This document shows positions 8,116 through 20,583 of a stretch of DNA of 64,000 nt, in pieces; positions within the stretch are counted from its first letter, which is position 1; each line of letters begins with the position of its first letter. The DNA is from Atlantibacter sp. RC6 (lineage in GTDB: Bacteria; Pseudomonadota; Gammaproteobacteria; Enterobacterales; Enterobacteriaceae): contig NZ_JACHZE010000008.1 of NCBI RefSeq assembly GCF_014193285.1, positions 124,001 through 188,000 on the forward strand, in the 5' to 3' direction. Under the pieces are notes generated by a model, which was given only the letters and a program-made list of their open reading frames with translations, was not told the origin of the DNA and ran no database searches. The position numbers and the translations under genes were made by a program.

Positions 8116-8808
8116 TCAGGCAAACCCCAGCTGCCAGTTCGCGTCGGACTGGGGCGCCTGCAATGCGCGAACCGCACTAATCAGTTCATCTAACGTCGGA
8201 TCGCGCATTCCCAATTTGTTAAGTTCCTGCTCCAGAGAAAACAGATACTGGGCGTTGGTGCCAAGCGGGCCGCTGGCGGCGGCGATCAGCGGCGCGATAA
8301 TCGCGGCGCGGGTGTCGGATTCGTACAGCGAGTGGCGCGGGTCCATAATAAACACCAGCGCGTTGACGGTGCGGCCATCGTCCAGCTCAAGCTTGCACCA
8401 GGTGGGCAGATAGCAGCCGGTGATCATTTCGCGCTTCCACAACAGCTCCAGCTCCTGATCCAGCGTCGCTTCCGGCAGACGATACGCCACGCCGGTGGTG
8501 CGGCCGCCCTCTTTCAGCGCCAGCATCCGGCCCGGCTGGCAGGCGGTGCCGCGGCCCGCGGTTAAGCGCAGGCAAAACGCCCGGTGCCAGCCCGGCAGCG
8601 TACCGGTGGCGGACTCTTCATACTCCAGCGCCGGGTTCCACATCAGCGAACCGTAACCAAAAATCCACACCGGGCCTTCGTCAGGCCGACAGGCCAGCGT
8701 TGCCGCAAGGGATGCCGCGCGCTGCTCAGAAGACCACAATAACGATTCCTCAATGGCTCCAAAAGCCGTCTTACAATCCGCTTTCATTAAGAAATCACGT
8801 GTTAACAC
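8116..8808 (-). CDS. chaC: Glutathione-specific gamma-glutamylcyclotransferase
   Basis: Cleaves glutathione to 5-oxoproline and Cys-Gly in the cytoplasm. The protein has 230 residues, full length. The substrate-binding loop motif is FGYGSLMWNP (about residue 50), and conserved glutamate regions lie downstream (ALEYEE; LLWKREMITGCYLPTW). It is nearly identical to E. coli ChaC and lies in the cha cluster in the same order (chaC-chaB-chaA). The DUF1883 gene converges on it. Confidence 0.95.
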   Translation of the reverse strand: MLTRDFLMKADCKTAFGAIEESLLWSSEQRAASLAATLACRPDEGPVWIFGYGSLMWNPALEYEESATGTLPGWHRAFCLRLTAGRGTACQPGRMLALKEGGRTTGVAYRLPEATLDQELELLWKREMITGCYLPTWCKLELDDGRTVNALVFIMDPRHSLYESDTRAAIIAPLIAAASGPLGTNAQYLFSLEQELNKLGMRDPTLDELISAVRALQAPQSDANWQLGFA

Positions 8809-9018
8809 TTTATACCTCCGCCACTGCCACTCTTCCCTGATTACCGCTTACCCTGTCTGCTGTTCATTTCGAAAGCAATTATCAGCAGACGATAGGCAAT
8901 TAACCCAACGCTGGCAAGAGTTGAAAAATTGATTTGGCACAAATTCGGAGATTTAAAGGCGGTTTTGCAGGGCGCTGACGCTGCAACGCCCTGGATTATC
9001 AAGCGATTAGGGGTGGGT

Positions 9019-9249
9019 TTATTTTTTCTTATGCCACTTTTCATCGTCGCCTTTTTGGTAATCATGTTTTACCGCAGCCCAGGCCACGCGGTGCGCGGTC
9101 TCTTCACGGCTGGCGTCGCCGCGCCGGTCATCCGCATCTTTATACTGATCCCAGGCGCTGTTAAACGCTTCTTTATAGATATCCTGAGCGTGGGCGGGCA
9201 GGACGTTGGTGACGTTTTCGGGTAAGTCGCTACGTGATTTATACGGCAT
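9019..9249 (-). CDS. chaB: ChaB, putative cation transport regulator
   Basis: A 76-residue basic/acidic protein (MPYKSRSDLPENVTNVLPAH...DEKWHKKK) of the ChaB family, full length. Proposed to modulate the ChaA antiporter, though direct evidence is limited. It is divergent from chaA and 210 bases upstream of chaC on the same strand; I see no gene in that gap. Confidence 0.93.
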   Translation of the reverse strand: MPYKSRSDLPENVTNVLPAHAQDIYKEAFNSAWDQYKDADDRRGDASREETAHRVAWAAVKHDYQKGDDEKWHKKK

Positions 9250-9487
9250 ACGAACCTCTCTTTTTCAGGGACAACGTCAAAGTGTGGAACAGGTTGCCGG
9301 GGTTTGCCAGTCAACAGGATAAGTGTCAGAACCTTCTTATTAATTGATTGTTAGTTAAATGAATTCTAAACAAGATAGTGACTTATTGCCTTCTGAGGTT
9401 AAAAACCGCTACAGGCCGTAAAACTTCGTAAATATTCCCGGTTGCCCTGTGGTTTTTTGCTATTTTAGTGACCTTTCTCACAATGAC

Positions 9488-9493
9488 TATAAT
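9488..9493 (+). promoter_or_regulatory. Candidate -10 element of chaA
   Basis: A perfect TATAAT lies 35 bases before the chaA ATG, in the divergent chaB/chaA intergenic region. No convincing -35 is seen at 16-18 bp spacing. Confidence 0.4.
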
Positions 9494-9522
9494 GATAACA
9501 CCTGCTTCTCTGGAGTAATAAA

Positions 9523-10626
9523 ATGACAAAAACGGTACATGAGGCGGTGAAAACCCGCCATAAGGAGTCCTCTCTCATTTTCCCGGTGATAGCACTGGCG
9601 GTGCTGGCATTTTGGGGAGCCAGCCAGTCGCTGCCAGTGGTGATCGGCATCAATGCGCTGGCGCTGGTTGCGATCCTGAGCAGCGCATTTAGCGTGGTGC
9701 GCCACGCGGATGTGCTGGCACATCGCCTGGGCGAACCTTACGGCTCGCTGATCCTCAGCCTTTCGGTAGTTATTCTTGAAGTCAGTCTGATTTCCGCGCT
9801 CATGGCGACCGGCGATGCCGCGCCCACCCTGATGCGCGACACGCTTTACTCCATCATTATGATCGTCACCGGCGGCCTGGTGGGGTTTGCGCTGTTACTG
9901 GGCGGGCGTAAATTTGCCACCCAGCATGTGAATCTGTTCGGTATTAAACAGTATTTGATCGCCCTGTTCCCGCTGGCGGTGATTGTGCTGGTGTTCCCGA
10001 TGGCGCTGCCAGAGGCCAACTTCACGGTGGGCCAGTCGATTCTGGTGGCGCTGATTTCCGCCGCCATGTACGGGGTGTTTTTGATTATCCAGACCAAAAC
10101 CCATCAGAGCCTGTTTGTCTACGAGCATGAAGACGAAGGCGACGATGACGACCCGCATCACGGCAAACCGTCCGCGCACAGCAACCTGTGGCATGCGGCC
10201 TGGCTGGTGATACATCTGATCGCGGTGATTGCGGTAACCAAAATGAACGCCAGCCCGCTGGAGTCGCTACTGACCACGCTGAATGCGCCGGTGGCCTTTA
10301 CCGGCTTCCTGGTGGCGCTGCTGATCCTCTCTCCGGAAGGATTAGGGGCGATTAAAGCGGTAATGAACAATCAGGTGCAGCGCGCCATGAATCTGTTTTT
10401 CGGTTCGGTGCTGGCGACCATCTCCCTGACGGTGCCGACGGTCACGCTGATTGCGATCCTTACCGGCAACGAGCTGATTTTCGGCCTCGGCGCGCCGGAG
10501 ATGATTGTGATGCTGGCCTCGCTGGTGCTGTGCCAGATTTCGTTCTCCACCGGGCGCACCAATGTGCTCAACGGCACCGCCCATCTGGCGCTGTTCGCCG
10601 CCTATCTGATGACCATCTTCGCCTGA
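9523..10626 (+). CDS. chaA: Sodium-potassium/proton antiporter ChaA (Ca2+/H+ exchanger family)
   Basis: Inner-membrane cation/proton antiporter, 367 residues, with about 11 hydrophobic helices (SLIFPVIALAVLAFWGAS; SLILSLSVVILEVSLISALM; MIVMLASLVLCQISF). The conserved acidic ion-binding helices LSVVILEVSLI and ILSPEGLGAIKAVMNN contain the exchanger glutamates. A cytoplasmic loop is rich in acidic and histidine residues (EHEDEGDDDDPHHGK), a feature also of E. coli ChaA. Good RBS TGGAG. Exports Na+, K+ or Ca2+ at alkaline pH. Confidence 0.95.
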   Translation: MTKTVHEAVKTRHKESSLIFPVIALAVLAFWGASQSLPVVIGINALALVAILSSAFSVVRHADVLAHRLGEPYGSLILSLSVVILEVSLISALMATGDAAPTLMRDTLYSIIMIVTGGLVGFALLLGGRKFATQHVNLFGIKQYLIALFPLAVIVLVFPMALPEANFTVGQSILVALISAAMYGVFLIIQTKTHQSLFVYEHEDEGDDDDPHHGKPSAHSNLWHAAWLVIHLIAVIAVTKMNASPLESLLTTLNAPVAFTGFLVALLILSPEGLGAIKAVMNNQVQRAMNLFFGSVLATISLTVPTVTLIAILTGNELIFGLGAPEMIVMLASLVLCQISFSTGRTNVLNGTAHLALFAAYLMTIFA

Positions 10627-10636
10627 TCGGGCAAAC

Positions 10637-10669
10637 AAAAATGCCCTGCAAATTGCAGGGCATTTTTTT
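10637..10669. terminator. Bidirectional terminator between chaA and kdsA
   Basis: ATGCCCTGCAA (10641-10651) pairs with TTGCAGGGCAT (10653-10663). It is flanked by A-rich sequence on the left and a run of seven T on the right, so it can end both chaA (plus) and the kdsA operon (minus). E. coli carries the ldr/rdl repeats in this interval; they are absent here. Confidence 0.9.
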
Positions 10670-10683
10670 ATCACAACGGGAAA

Positions 10684-11547
<864 letters not shown>

Positions 11548-11578
11548 TTATCAGGTGTAAATCAGAAACGTGCTGCTC

Positions 11579-12388
11579 TTAATGCAGGGTAATCTGTTTG
11601 TGAGAAATCGAATTAATTTGCGCCCGGATCATTTCGCTGATCGGGTCTTCAGGGCACTGTTCGACGAAATAGCTCAGGTCGGTCAACGCCACATGGTCGC
11701 AATCAAGCTGGGCGTAGATCAGCCCGCGATCGCGAATTTCATACGGATCTTCCGGGTTGAACTGCAACAGCGCTTCACTGGTGCGCAGCGCCAACAGCAT
11801 CTGCCGCTCTTCCATCAGCGCCGATTTCAGGGTGTCGAGCAGTTTGCGGATCACTTCAGCGTTTTCGGACTCCTCAAGGTCGTCCACATACAGCTCCGCC
11901 ACCGGGCTGATGTTGCCTTTGAGCCATACCTCCAGGGTATGTTCGTCAAGCGTTTCGCCGTTAAACGGGTTAATCAACCACATTTCGCCATCCATCCAGT
12001 CGGCGCGCAGGATCAGCTGGGTCGGGAAAATCACCGGCATCAGCGGAATATCCAGCTGTTCGGCCACCCACAGCAGAATCGCCCCCAGCGCGACGGCGCT
12101 GCCCTGGCGGTTTTCCAGCACTTTATCCAGCCACAGCGCATCGGACAGCTTGTAGATGCCCCGGGAATCCTGGAAGCCCCACTCGCCGTAAAACAGCGCC
12201 AGCAGTTTCTCCAGCTGGATATCCTGATGTAGCCCGCCGCTGATCTCTTCACGTGCGAGCGCCACCAGCGACTGCAGCCGATCGTAGACGTCCTGCGTCG
12301 GGAAGTCCTCGCGGATCAGCTGGGAAATCAAAATCATGCCGTCACATAACGGCGCTTTATTAAACTCGAAATCGGCTAACGACTTCAT
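11579..12388 (-). CDS. sirB1: SirB1 family protein (transglutaminase-like/TPR fold)
   Basis: A 269-residue cytoplasmic protein with the SirB1 N-terminal transglutaminase-like domain (FNKAPLCDGMILISQLI) and a C-terminal TPR-like helical region. Full length, matching E. coli YchA/SirB1. Molecular function is not firmly known. Its start overlaps the sirB2 stop (12385-12388). Confidence 0.92.
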   Translation of the reverse strand: MKSLADFEFNKAPLCDGMILISQLIREDFPTQDVYDRLQSLVALAREEISGGLHQDIQLEKLLALFYGEWGFQDSRGIYKLSDALWLDKVLENRQGSAVALGAILLWVAEQLDIPLMPVIFPTQLILRADWMDGEMWLINPFNGETLDEHTLEVWLKGNISPVAELYVDDLEESENAEVIRKLLDTLKSALMEERQMLLALRTSEALLQFNPEDPYEIRDRGLIYAQLDCDHVALTDLSYFVEQCPEDPISEMIRAQINSISHKQITLH

Positions 12389-12780
12389 ACAAACCCCAAT
12401 AACGGTATCTTGGTGGTGGCCAGCTTAATCACTATATAAATGACCACCAGGCCCAGCAGAAAGGCTATCCAGCGTACCTGCTGGCTACGCGGGCGTTTGC
12501 CCAGCGCGATAAAACCTAAAACGATGTAGATGATAACGCCAAAAAGCTTCTCAGTCAGCCATGCGGCTTGTGGGGTGAAGGGGTAGAAATGGGTGATCAT
12601 CACCAGCGCCACGCCCGTCGCCAGCAGCAGCGTATCGTTCACGTGCGGGACAATCCGCACCCAGCGTTTGGTCGACATGGCTGAACCGCGATATTGCCAC
12701 CAGTAGCGCAGAATAAACAGACTCACGGAAAGGAATGCGGTGAGAATATGCACGTGCTTAAGCGCAAAATAAGTGGCCAT
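12385..12780 (-). CDS. sirB2: SirB2 integral membrane protein
   Basis: A 131-residue inner-membrane protein with four hydrophobic helices (HILTAFLSVSLFILRYWW; LLLATGVALVMITHFYPF; LFGVIIYIVLGFIALG; IAFLLGLVVIYIVIKLA). It matches E. coli YchQ/SirB2 in length and order. Function unknown. It lies between prmC (3-nt gap) and sirB1 (4-nt overlap). Confidence 0.92.
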   Translation of the reverse strand: MATYFALKHVHILTAFLSVSLFILRYWWQYRGSAMSTKRWVRIVPHVNDTLLLATGVALVMITHFYPFTPQAAWLTEKLFGVIIYIVLGFIALGKRPRSQQVRWIAFLLGLVVIYIVIKLATTKIPLLGFV

Positions 12781-12783
12781 GAC

Positions 12784-13623
12784 TTACTCCTGTGAGGTTA
12801 TTTGTCCTGTGGTCAGGCGTTCATTGCCGCCATAATCCAGATGGGTTTCTACTGCCAAAAATCCTGCCTGATGAAACAAGGCGCGCACCGCTTCGCCCTG
12901 CTGCCAGCCGTGCTCCAGCACCAGCCAACCGCCGGGTTCCAGAAACCCGCGCGCTTCACGAATTAAATGGTCGATATCGGCAAGCCCCGCATCGGGCGCC
13001 ACCAGCGCGGACAGCGGCTCAAAGCGCACATCGCCCTGCCGGAGGTGCTCATCTTCGCTGTCGATATACGGGGGATTGCTGACAATAAGCTGAAAGCGTT
13101 GGCCCTGAACGGCGCTAAACCAGTCGCTTTGCCGGATGTCGATATTGGCGATGTTGAGGCGCGCGGCGTTACGCTGCGCCAGAGCCACCGCGTCCGGCAC
13201 GATATCCACCGCAACGACCTGGCAGTCCGGGCGCTCAGAAGCCAGCGCCAGCGCAATCGCGCCGGTGCCGGTGCCTAAATCGAGAATGCGGCAAGGTTCA
13301 GCGGGCAAGCGGGCCAGGGATTGTTCCACTACGCACTCGGTATCCGGGCGCGGGATCAGCGTGGCCGGAGAAACCAGTAGCGGCAGCGACCAGAACTCCC
13401 GAACGCCAGTGAGGTACGCCACCGGTTCTCCTGCCGCGCGCCGGGCTAACAGCGCATCAAGCTCAGCGAGTTGCGCCTCGGATAGCGGCGTTTCGCCGAA
13501 GGCCAGAATATAGGTGCGCGCTTTGCCGGTTACCAGGCCCAGCAGGATCTCCGCGTCGCGACGCGGAGATTCGCTATCCACTAAACGTGCGGCGGCCTGC
13601 CGTAACCAGTGCTGAAATTCCAT
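12784..13623 (-). CDS. prmC: Peptide chain release factor N5-glutamine methyltransferase
   Basis: Methylates the glutamine of the GGQ motif in release factors RF1 and RF2. The protein has 279 residues. The SAM-binding motif is ILDLGTGTGAIALALA (about residue 115) and the catalytic motif SNPPYID recognises the target glutamine. Its start overlaps the prfA stop by one base, so enzyme and substrate are co-translated. Full length. Confidence 0.96.
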   Translation of the reverse strand: MEFQHWLRQAAARLVDSESPRRDAEILLGLVTGKARTYILAFGETPLSEAQLAELDALLARRAAGEPVAYLTGVREFWSLPLLVSPATLIPRPDTECVVEQSLARLPAEPCRILDLGTGTGAIALALASERPDCQVVAVDIVPDAVALAQRNAARLNIANIDIRQSDWFSAVQGQRFQLIVSNPPYIDSEDEHLRQGDVRFEPLSALVAPDAGLADIDHLIREARGFLEPGGWLVLEHGWQQGEAVRALFHQAGFLAVETHLDYGGNERLTTGQITSQE

Positions 13624-14705
13624 TATTCCTGCTCGGAGAGTGCGGCGAGCTGATCGGCCTGGTATTCCTGAACGATAGGTTCGATCAGCATATCCAGTTT
13701 GCCTTCCATCACTTCATCCAGACGGTACACCGTCAGGTTGATGCGGTGGTCGGTGACGCGGCCCTGCGGGAAGTTATACGTGCGGTTGCGATCGCTGCGA
13801 TCGCCGCTGCCCAGCAGGTTGCGGCGCGTTGACGCTTCCGCCTGCTGACGTTTGGCCATTTCCGCCGCGTGGATGCGCGCGCCCAGTACCGACAGCGCTT
13901 TGGCTTTGTTTTTGTGCTGGGAACGTTCGTCCTGGCACTCCACCACGATGCCGGTCGGCAGGTGCGTGATGCGGATAGCCGAGTCGGTGGTGTTAACGTG
14001 CTGACCGCCCGCCCCTGAAGAACGGAAGGTGTCGATACGCAAATCCGCCGGGTTGATATCCGGCAGCTCGGCTTCCGGCAGTTCCGGCATCACCGCCACG
14101 GTACAGGCGGAAGTGTGGATGCGGCCCTGGGATTCGGTAGCCGGGACGCGCTGGACGCGGTGGCCGCCGGATTCAAATTTCAGACGGCCATAGACGCCGT
14201 CGCCACTGATTTTGGCGATCACCTCTTTATAACCGCCGTGCTCACCGTCGTTGGCGCTCATGATCTCGACCCGCCAGCGGCGCGATTCGGCGTAGCGGCT
14301 GTACATGCGGAACAGATCCCCGGCAAACAGCCCGGCTTCGTCGCCGCCGGTTCCGGCGCGGACTTCGACAAACGCGTTGCGCTCATCATCCGGGTCTTTC
14401 GGTAGCAGCAGAACCTGTAATTCCTGCTCCAGCTGTTCGCTTTTCTGTTTCGCTTCGCTTAACTCTTCCTGCGCCATATCGCGCATTTCCGGATCATCCA
14501 ACAGCATCTGCGCCGTTTCGATGTCTTCCTGAACCTGTTGCCAGAGCAAAAAACAGCGCGATACATCGCTCAACTGTGCGTATTCACGGGAGAGCGCGCG
14601 AAAGCGATCCTGATCCGCGATAGTCGCAGCATCGCCAAGCAGGGCCTGAACTTCTTCGTGGCGCTCCTGCAAGGCTTCTAGTTTGGCAACGATAGAAGGC
14701 TTCAT
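13623..14705 (-). CDS. prfA: Peptide chain release factor 1
   Basis: Terminates translation at UAA and UAG. The protein has 360 residues. The GGQ peptidyl-hydrolysis motif ([15 protein letters not shown]) and the codon-recognition PxT region (VPATESQGR) are both present. Full length. It sits between hemA and prmC as in E. coli and is probably co-transcribed from hemA, 35 bases upstream. Confidence 0.97.
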   Translation of the reverse strand: MKPSIVAKLEALQERHEEVQALLGDAATIADQDRFRALSREYAQLSDVSRCFLLWQQVQEDIETAQMLLDDPEMRDMAQEELSEAKQKSEQLEQELQVLLLPKDPDDERNAFVEVRAGTGGDEAGLFAGDLFRMYSRYAESRRWRVEIMSANDGEHGGYKEVIAKISGDGVYGRLKFESGGHRVQRVPATESQGRIHTSACTVAVMPELPEAELPDINPADLRIDTFRSSGAGGQHVNTTDSAIRITHLPTGIVVECQDERSQHKNKAKALSVLGARIHAAEMAKRQQAEASTRRNLLGSGDRSDRNRTYNFPQGRVTDHRINLTVYRLDEVMEGKLDMLIEPIVQEYQADQLAALSEQE

Positions 14706-14740
14706 AGGCGGTGTTTCACCTTATAATCTGTATTGTTGTG

Positions 14741-15997
14741 CTACTCCAGCCCAAGGCTGTTGCGCAGAATATGCAGGCGATCGTCATCGCCGTCACGGGC
14801 GGCCTGCTGGAGAGATTTGGTTGGCGCATGGATCAGCCGGTTAGTTAACTTCCAGGCTAAATCCTGCATGATGGCTTCGGCGTCGCCGCCTTGTTGCAGC
14901 GCAGCAATGGCGCGGGCGGTGAGATCGTCACGCACCTGTTCGGCCTGGCTGCGGTATTCACGAATGGTCTCACTGGCGCCCTGGGCGCGCAGCCAGGCCA
15001 TAAATTCGCTGGCTTCCTGGGCTACGATGGTTTCAGCCTGCACGGCGGCGGCTTTGCGCTGCGCCAGATTGTGCTGAATGATCGATTGCAGGTCGTCCAC
15101 GCTGTAGAGATAGGCGTTGGCAAGTTTGCCCACTTCCGGCTCTACGTCGCGCGGCACCGCGATATCCACCAGCAGCATCGGTTGATTGCGGCGGGCTTTT
15201 AACGCGCGCTCCACCATGCCTTTGCCGATGATCGGCAGCGGGCTGGCGGTGGAGCTGATAATAATGTCGGCCTCTTTCAGGCGTTCGTCGATTTCGCTGA
15301 GCTCAATCACATCAGCGCCCACCTCATCCGCCAGACGCTGGGCGCGCTCGCGGGTACGGTTGGCGATGATCATTTTCGAAACGTTATGTTCGCGCAGATG
15401 GCGCGCCGCCAGCTCGATGGTTTCCCCCGCGCCGACCAGCAGCACGGTGACTTTCGAAAGGGATTCAAAGATTTGCCGCGCCAGGGTACAGGCGGCGAAA
15501 GCCACCGATACCGCGCTGGCGCCGATTTCAGTTTCGGTACGCACCCGTTTGGCGACGGAGAACGACTTCTGGAACATGCGCTCCAGTTCGCTGGACTGGG
15601 TATGCCCACGCTGGGAATCCGAAAAGGCTTTTTTCACCTGACCGAGAATTTGCGGCTCGCCGAGCACCAGCGAATCCAGCCCGCTGGCCACGCGCATCAG
15701 ATGGCTGACGGCGTCGTTGTCATGATGCCAGTACAGGCTGTTGCGCACTTCGGCTTCATCGAGCTGGTGGTAATCGCACAGCCAGCGCACCAGCCGTTCG
15801 TGGAGATCATCCTGCTGCTCAACGCTTAAATAGAGTTCGGTACGATTACATGTAGAAAGCACCACCCCACCCTGCACCATCGGCTGCGCCAGCAGACTTT
15901 CCAGCGCCTGGTCGAGCGTTTCCGGCGAAAACGTAACGCGTTCTCGCAGTGAAATCGGGGCCGTTTTATGGTTGATGCCGAGTGCTAAAAGGGTCAT
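14741..15997 (-). CDS. hemA: Glutamyl-tRNA reductase
   Basis: First committed step of tetrapyrrole synthesis: reduces glutamyl-tRNA(Glu) to glutamate-1-semialdehyde with NADPH. I start at ATG 15997 ([14 protein letters not shown]), giving 418 residues as in E. coli; the in-frame ATG at 16036 would add 13 unconserved residues. Catalytic cysteine in [16 protein letters not shown] motif [17 protein letters not shown]-terminal dimerisation helix. No strong RBS precedes the start. The N-terminal residues are the haem-regulated degradation signal in relatives. Divergent from lolB. Confidence 0.96.
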   Translation of the reverse strand: MTLLALGINHKTAPISLRERVTFSPETLDQALESLLAQPMVQGGVVLSTCNRTELYLSVEQQDDLHERLVRWLCDYHQLDEAEVRNSLYWHHDNDAVSHLMRVASGLDSLVLGEPQILGQVKKAFSDSQRGHTQSSELERMFQKSFSVAKRVRTETEIGASAVSVAFAACTLARQIFESLSKVTVLLVGAGETIELAARHLREHNVSKMIIANRTRERAQRLADEVGADVIELSEIDERLKEADIIISSTASPLPIIGKGMVERALKARRNQPMLLVDIAVPRDVEPEVGKLANAYLYSVDDLQSIIQHNLAQRKAAAVQAETIVAQEASEFMAWLRAQGASETIREYRSQAEQVRDDLTARAIAALQQGGDAEAIMQDLAWKLTNRLIHAPTKSLQQAARDGDDDRLHILRNSLGLE

Positions 15998-16199
15998 GTG
16001 TGCGGGAATAGTACCAGCGTTGATAAGGTTGAACATGGCGCATCATACAGGATACGCTGGGTCAATAAAAGAGAAGTACCTCTTTTGAATCAATCGGCGA
16101 ACCGATCATTTAAGATAACTTGACCGTAGACGCATTTCTCGCTGACAGCTAGCATGAAAGGTTATCAAGCTAACCTACTTTCAAGGATTTGCCGCTACC

Positions 16200-16823
16200 A
16201 TGATTCGCTCCCCGTTCCCGCTCGTCCGTCTTTTACCGCTGGCAAGCCTGATCTTAACGGCCTGTGCCGTGACAACCCCGAAAGGCCCGGGTAAAAGCCC
16301 CGATTCGCCGCAGTGGCAGCAGCATCAGCAGCAGGTCGCGAAGATTTCCCAGTATCAGACCCGCGGCGCGTTCGCGTATCTCTCTGACCGCCAAAAAGTG
16401 TATGCGCGCTTTTTCTGGCAGCAAACCGGCCAGGATCGTTATCGCCTGCTGCTGACCAATCCGCTGGGTAGCACCGAGCTGGAGCTGAACGCGCAGCCGG
16501 GCGTGGTGCAACTGGTGGATAACAAAGGCCAACGTTACACCGATACCGACGCCGAAGAGATGATCGGCAAACTGACCGGGATGCCGATCCCGCTCAACAG
16601 CCTGCGCCAGTGGATCCTGGGTATTCCGGGAGACGCCACCGATTACAAACTGGATGAAAACTATCGCCTGCGCGAGCTGAACTACAGCCAGAACGGTAAA
16701 AACTGGACCGTGACCTATGGCGGTTACGACACCACCACCCAGCCGGCGCTGCCCTCTAACATGGAGCTGCGCGAAGGCGATCAGCGCATCAAGTTGAAGA
16801 TGGATAGCTGGACGGTGAAATAA
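16200..16823 (+). CDS. lolB: Outer membrane lipoprotein receptor LolB
   Basis: Receives lipoproteins from LolA and inserts them in the outer membrane. The protein has 207 residues. A lipoprotein signal with lipobox LTAC places the acylated cysteine near residue 22, and the following residues (AVTT) lack the Asp+2 retention signal, in keeping with outer-membrane location. The stop codon overlaps the ispE ATG, so the two are coupled, as in E. coli. Confidence 0.95.
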   Translation: MIRSPFPLVRLLPLASLILTACAVTTPKGPGKSPDSPQWQQHQQQVAKISQYQTRGAFAYLSDRQKVYARFFWQQTGQDRYRLLLTNPLGSTELELNAQPGVVQLVDNKGQRYTDTDAEEMIGKLTGMPIPLNSLRQWILGIPGDATDYKLDENYRLRELNYSQNGKNWTVTYGGYDTTTQPALPSNMELREGDQRIKLKMDSWTVK

Positions 16824-17710
16824 TGCGTCGCTGGCCCTCTCCTGCAAAACTGAACCTGTTTTTATATATCACTGGCCGTCGCCCCGACGGCTATCACGAT
16901 CTCCAGACGCTGTTTCAGTTTCTGGATTATGGCGACACGCTGGATATCGAGGCGCGCGCTGACGACCAAATCCGGCTACTGACCCCGGTGGACGGCGTGG
17001 CTGATGAAGAAAACCTGATCGTGCGCGCCGCGCGGATGCTGGCCGCCCAGGCGCGCGACAACGGCTTTACCGGGCCGCTGGGCGCGGATATCGCTATTGA
17101 TAAACACCTGCCGATGGGCGGCGGGTTGGGCGGCGGGTCGTCCAACGCCGCAACGACCCTGGTGGCGCTGAATCATTTATGGAAAACCGGCTTTAGCGAT
17201 GAGCAACTGGCGCATCTTGGCGTGAAGCTTGGGGCGGATGTACCGGTATTCGTTCGCGGTCGTGCGGCTTTCGCCGAGGGCGTGGGCGAGCGGCTGACCT
17301 TCGTCGAGCCGGAGGAAAAATGGTATCTGGTGACACATCCCGGCGAGAGCATTTCGACGCCGGTGATTTTCGGCGATGCGGATTTGCCGCGAAACACCCC
17401 GCAACGACCGCTGGAAGCGTTACTAAAATGTGAATTCAGCAATGATTGCGAGGTTATCGCAAGAAAACGTTTTCGTAAGGTTGATGCCGCGCTTTCCTGG
17501 CTGTTAGAATACGCGCCGTCGCGCCTGACTGGCACAGGGGCCTGTGTATTTGCTGAATTTGACACAGAGTCTGCTGCTCGCCAGGTGCTTAAGCAAGCCC
17601 CGGAATGGCTGCATGGCTTTGTCGCCAGGGGAGTTAACCGCTCTCCGCTGCATCAAGCGCTTGACGCCGCCCTTGACGCCTCATGCGCAAATTCCGGGCA
17701 TACTGAGTAA
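16823..17710 (+). CDS. ispE: 4-diphosphocytidyl-2-C-methyl-D-erythritol kinase
   Basis: GHMP-family kinase of the MEP pathway, phosphorylating CDP-ME. The protein has 295 residues, slightly longer than E. coli IspE because of a C-terminal extension ([11 protein letters not shown]). The ATP loop [17 protein letters not shown] lies near residue 95 and the N-terminal [20 protein letters not shown]-like motif is present. It feeds isopentenyl diphosphate, the precursor used by the crt cluster 18 kb away. Confidence 0.95.
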   Translation: MRRWPSPAKLNLFLYITGRRPDGYHDLQTLFQFLDYGDTLDIEARADDQIRLLTPVDGVADEENLIVRAARMLAAQARDNGFTGPLGADIAIDKHLPMGGGLGGGSSNAATTLVALNHLWKTGFSDEQLAHLGVKLGADVPVFVRGRAAFAEGVGERLTFVEPEEKWYLVTHPGESISTPVIFGDADLPRNTPQRPLEALLKCEFSNDCEVIARKRFRKVDAALSWLLEYAPSRLTGTGACVFAEFDTESAARQVLKQAPEWLHGFVARGVNRSPLHQALDAALDASCANSGHTE

Positions 17711-17791
17711 TGGTGACAACGTCACCCTGTTCCAGATGTTGCGCCATGCTCTTTAAATACACCGCCTGGATGGCGAGCTTCACCCGCTTAG

Positions 17792-18781
<990 letters not shown>

Positions 18782-18797
18782 TAGACATGCGTTCAGA

Positions 18798-18821
18798 AAC
18801 CCGCTGCGGCGGGTTTTTTTT
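18798..18821 (+). terminator. Terminator after prs
   Basis: ACCCGC/GCGGGT stem with a TGCG loop followed by eight T, 16 bases after the prs stop. Confidence 0.92.
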
Positions 18822-18902
18822 ATTGCATGATGTATTTGTATGACCAATGCCTCCTTCATCTGACATACACTCGACAGATGATGCGCTCATGGATGAAACA
18901 CA

Positions 18903-20582
18903 GTGAAAACATCTTCAATCGCCCATTTCCTGCCATTCCGCGCCCTCATCGACGCCTGCTGGCGGGAGAAATACACCGCGTCGCGCTTTAGCCGCGATTT
19001 AATTGCCGGGATCACCGTCGGGATTATCGCTATCCCGCTGGCCATGGCGCTGGCTATCGGTAGCGGCGTCGCGCCCCAGTATGGCCTGTACACCTCCGCC
19101 GTGGCCGGGATCGTCATCGCCTTAAGCGGCGGCTCGCGCTTTAGCGTCTCCGGCCCCACCGCCGCCTTTGTGGTGATCCTCTACCCGGTGGCCCAGCAGT
19201 TCGGGCTGGCGGGCCTGCTGATGGCGACGCTGATTTCCGGGCTGTTTCTGGTGCTGTTCGGCCTGGCGCGCTTTGGCCGATTGATTGAATATATCCCGCT
19301 GTCCGTGACGCTGGGCTTTACTTCCGGTATCGGTATCACCATCGCCACCATGCAGATCAAAGACTTCTTTGGCCTGGAGATGGCGCACGTACCGGAACAC
19401 TATTTGCAGAAAGTCGGCGCGCTGGTCATGGCGATGCCGACCCTGAACCTGGGCGATGCGGCTATCGGCATTGTCACCCTCGGCGTGCTGGTGTTCTGGC
19501 CGCGCTTCGGCATTCGCCTGCCGCCGCATCTGCCTGCGCTGCTGGCGGGATGCGCCGTGATGGCTGCCGTGAATATGCTGGGCGGCGACGTGGCCACCAT
19601 CGGCTCTCGCTTTCATTACGTGCTGGCGGACGGCACCCAGGGCAGCGGCATTCCGCAACTGCTGCCACAGCTGATGCTGCCGTGGAATATTCCCGATTCC
19701 GGCTTTACGCTAAGCTGGTCATCAATTCAGGCGCTGCTGCCCGCCGCGTTTTCCATGGCCATGCTGGGGGCGATTGAGTCGTTACTGTGCGCCGTGGTGC
19801 TCGACGGCATGACCGGCACTAAACATAACGCAAACAGCGAGCTGATCGGCCAGGGGCTGGGCAACCTGATTGCGCCATTCTTTGGCGGCATTACCGCCAC
19901 CGCGGCGATTGCCCGTTCCGCCGCTAACGTGCGTGCCGGGGCCACTTCCCCCATCGCGGCGGTTATCCATTCCCTGCTGGTGATTATGGCGCTGCTGGCG
20001 CTGGCTCCCCTGCTCTCGTGGCTGCCGCTGTCCGCCATGGCGGCGCTGCTGCTGATGGTGGCGTGGAACATGAGCGAAGCCCATAAAGTGGTAAGCCTGC
20101 TGCGCCATGCGCCGAAAGACGACATTCTGGTCATGCTGCTGTGCATGTCGCTCACCGTGCTGTTCGATATGGTGATTGCCATCAGTGTCGGCATCGTGCT
20201 GGCTTCGCTGCTGTTTATGCGCCGGGTCGCGCGCATGACGCGCCTTGCACCGCTCAACGTAACGGTGCCGGATGATGTGCTGGCGGTGCGCGTTACCGGC
20301 CCGCTGTTTTTCGCCGCCGCCGAAGGGGTGTTTGGCCCGCTGATGCAGCAGGCCGAAGGGAAACGCATCATCGTGATGCAGTGGGATGCGGTGCCGGTGC
20401 TGGACGCAGGCGGCCTGGATGCGCTGCAACGCTTTATCGCTCGTTTGCCGGAAGGCTGCGAGCTGCGCATCTGCCATCTGGAATTCCAGCCGCTGCGCAC
20501 CCTGGCCCGCGCTCATGTCAAGCCCATCCCTGGGCGTCTGGCATTCTTCCCTGACCGCGACGCGGCGCTCGCCGAACTGTAA
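18903..20582 (+). CDS. dauA: C4-dicarboxylate transporter DauA (SulP family)
   Basis: Inner-membrane SulP transporter, 559 residues, GTG start at 18903. About 12 helices begin at [20 protein letters not shown], with the conserved SulP stretch [21 protein letters not shown] cytoplasmic STAS domain (about 440-559) contains [18 protein letters not shown]. In E. coli this gene (ychM) follows prs and its product takes up succinate at acid pH. Full length. Confidence 0.94.
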   Translation: MKTSSIAHFLPFRALIDACWREKYTASRFSRDLIAGITVGIIAIPLAMALAIGSGVAPQYGLYTSAVAGIVIALSGGSRFSVSGPTAAFVVILYPVAQQFGLAGLLMATLISGLFLVLFGLARFGRLIEYIPLSVTLGFTSGIGITIATMQIKDFFGLEMAHVPEHYLQKVGALVMAMPTLNLGDAAIGIVTLGVLVFWPRFGIRLPPHLPALLAGCAVMAAVNMLGGDVATIGSRFHYVLADGTQGSGIPQLLPQLMLPWNIPDSGFTLSWSSIQALLPAAFSMAMLGAIESLLCAVVLDGMTGTKHNANSELIGQGLGNLIAPFFGGITATAAIARSAANVRAGATSPIAAVIHSLLVIMALLALAPLLSWLPLSAMAALLLMVAWNMSEAHKVVSLLRHAPKDDILVMLLCMSLTVLFDMVIAISVGIVLASLLFMRRVARMTRLAPLNVTVPDDVLAVRVTGPLFFAAAEGVFGPLMQQAEGKRIIVMQWDAVPVLDAGGLDALQRFIARLPEGCELRICHLEFQPLRTLARAHVKPIPGRLAFFPDRDAALAEL

Positions 20583-20583
20583 T

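Noticed and set aside
8929-9225. 98-codon plus-strand open frame over chaB
   Set aside because: Antisense to chaB and its upstream gap; the hydrophobic look comes from the reverse of Lys/Asp codons.
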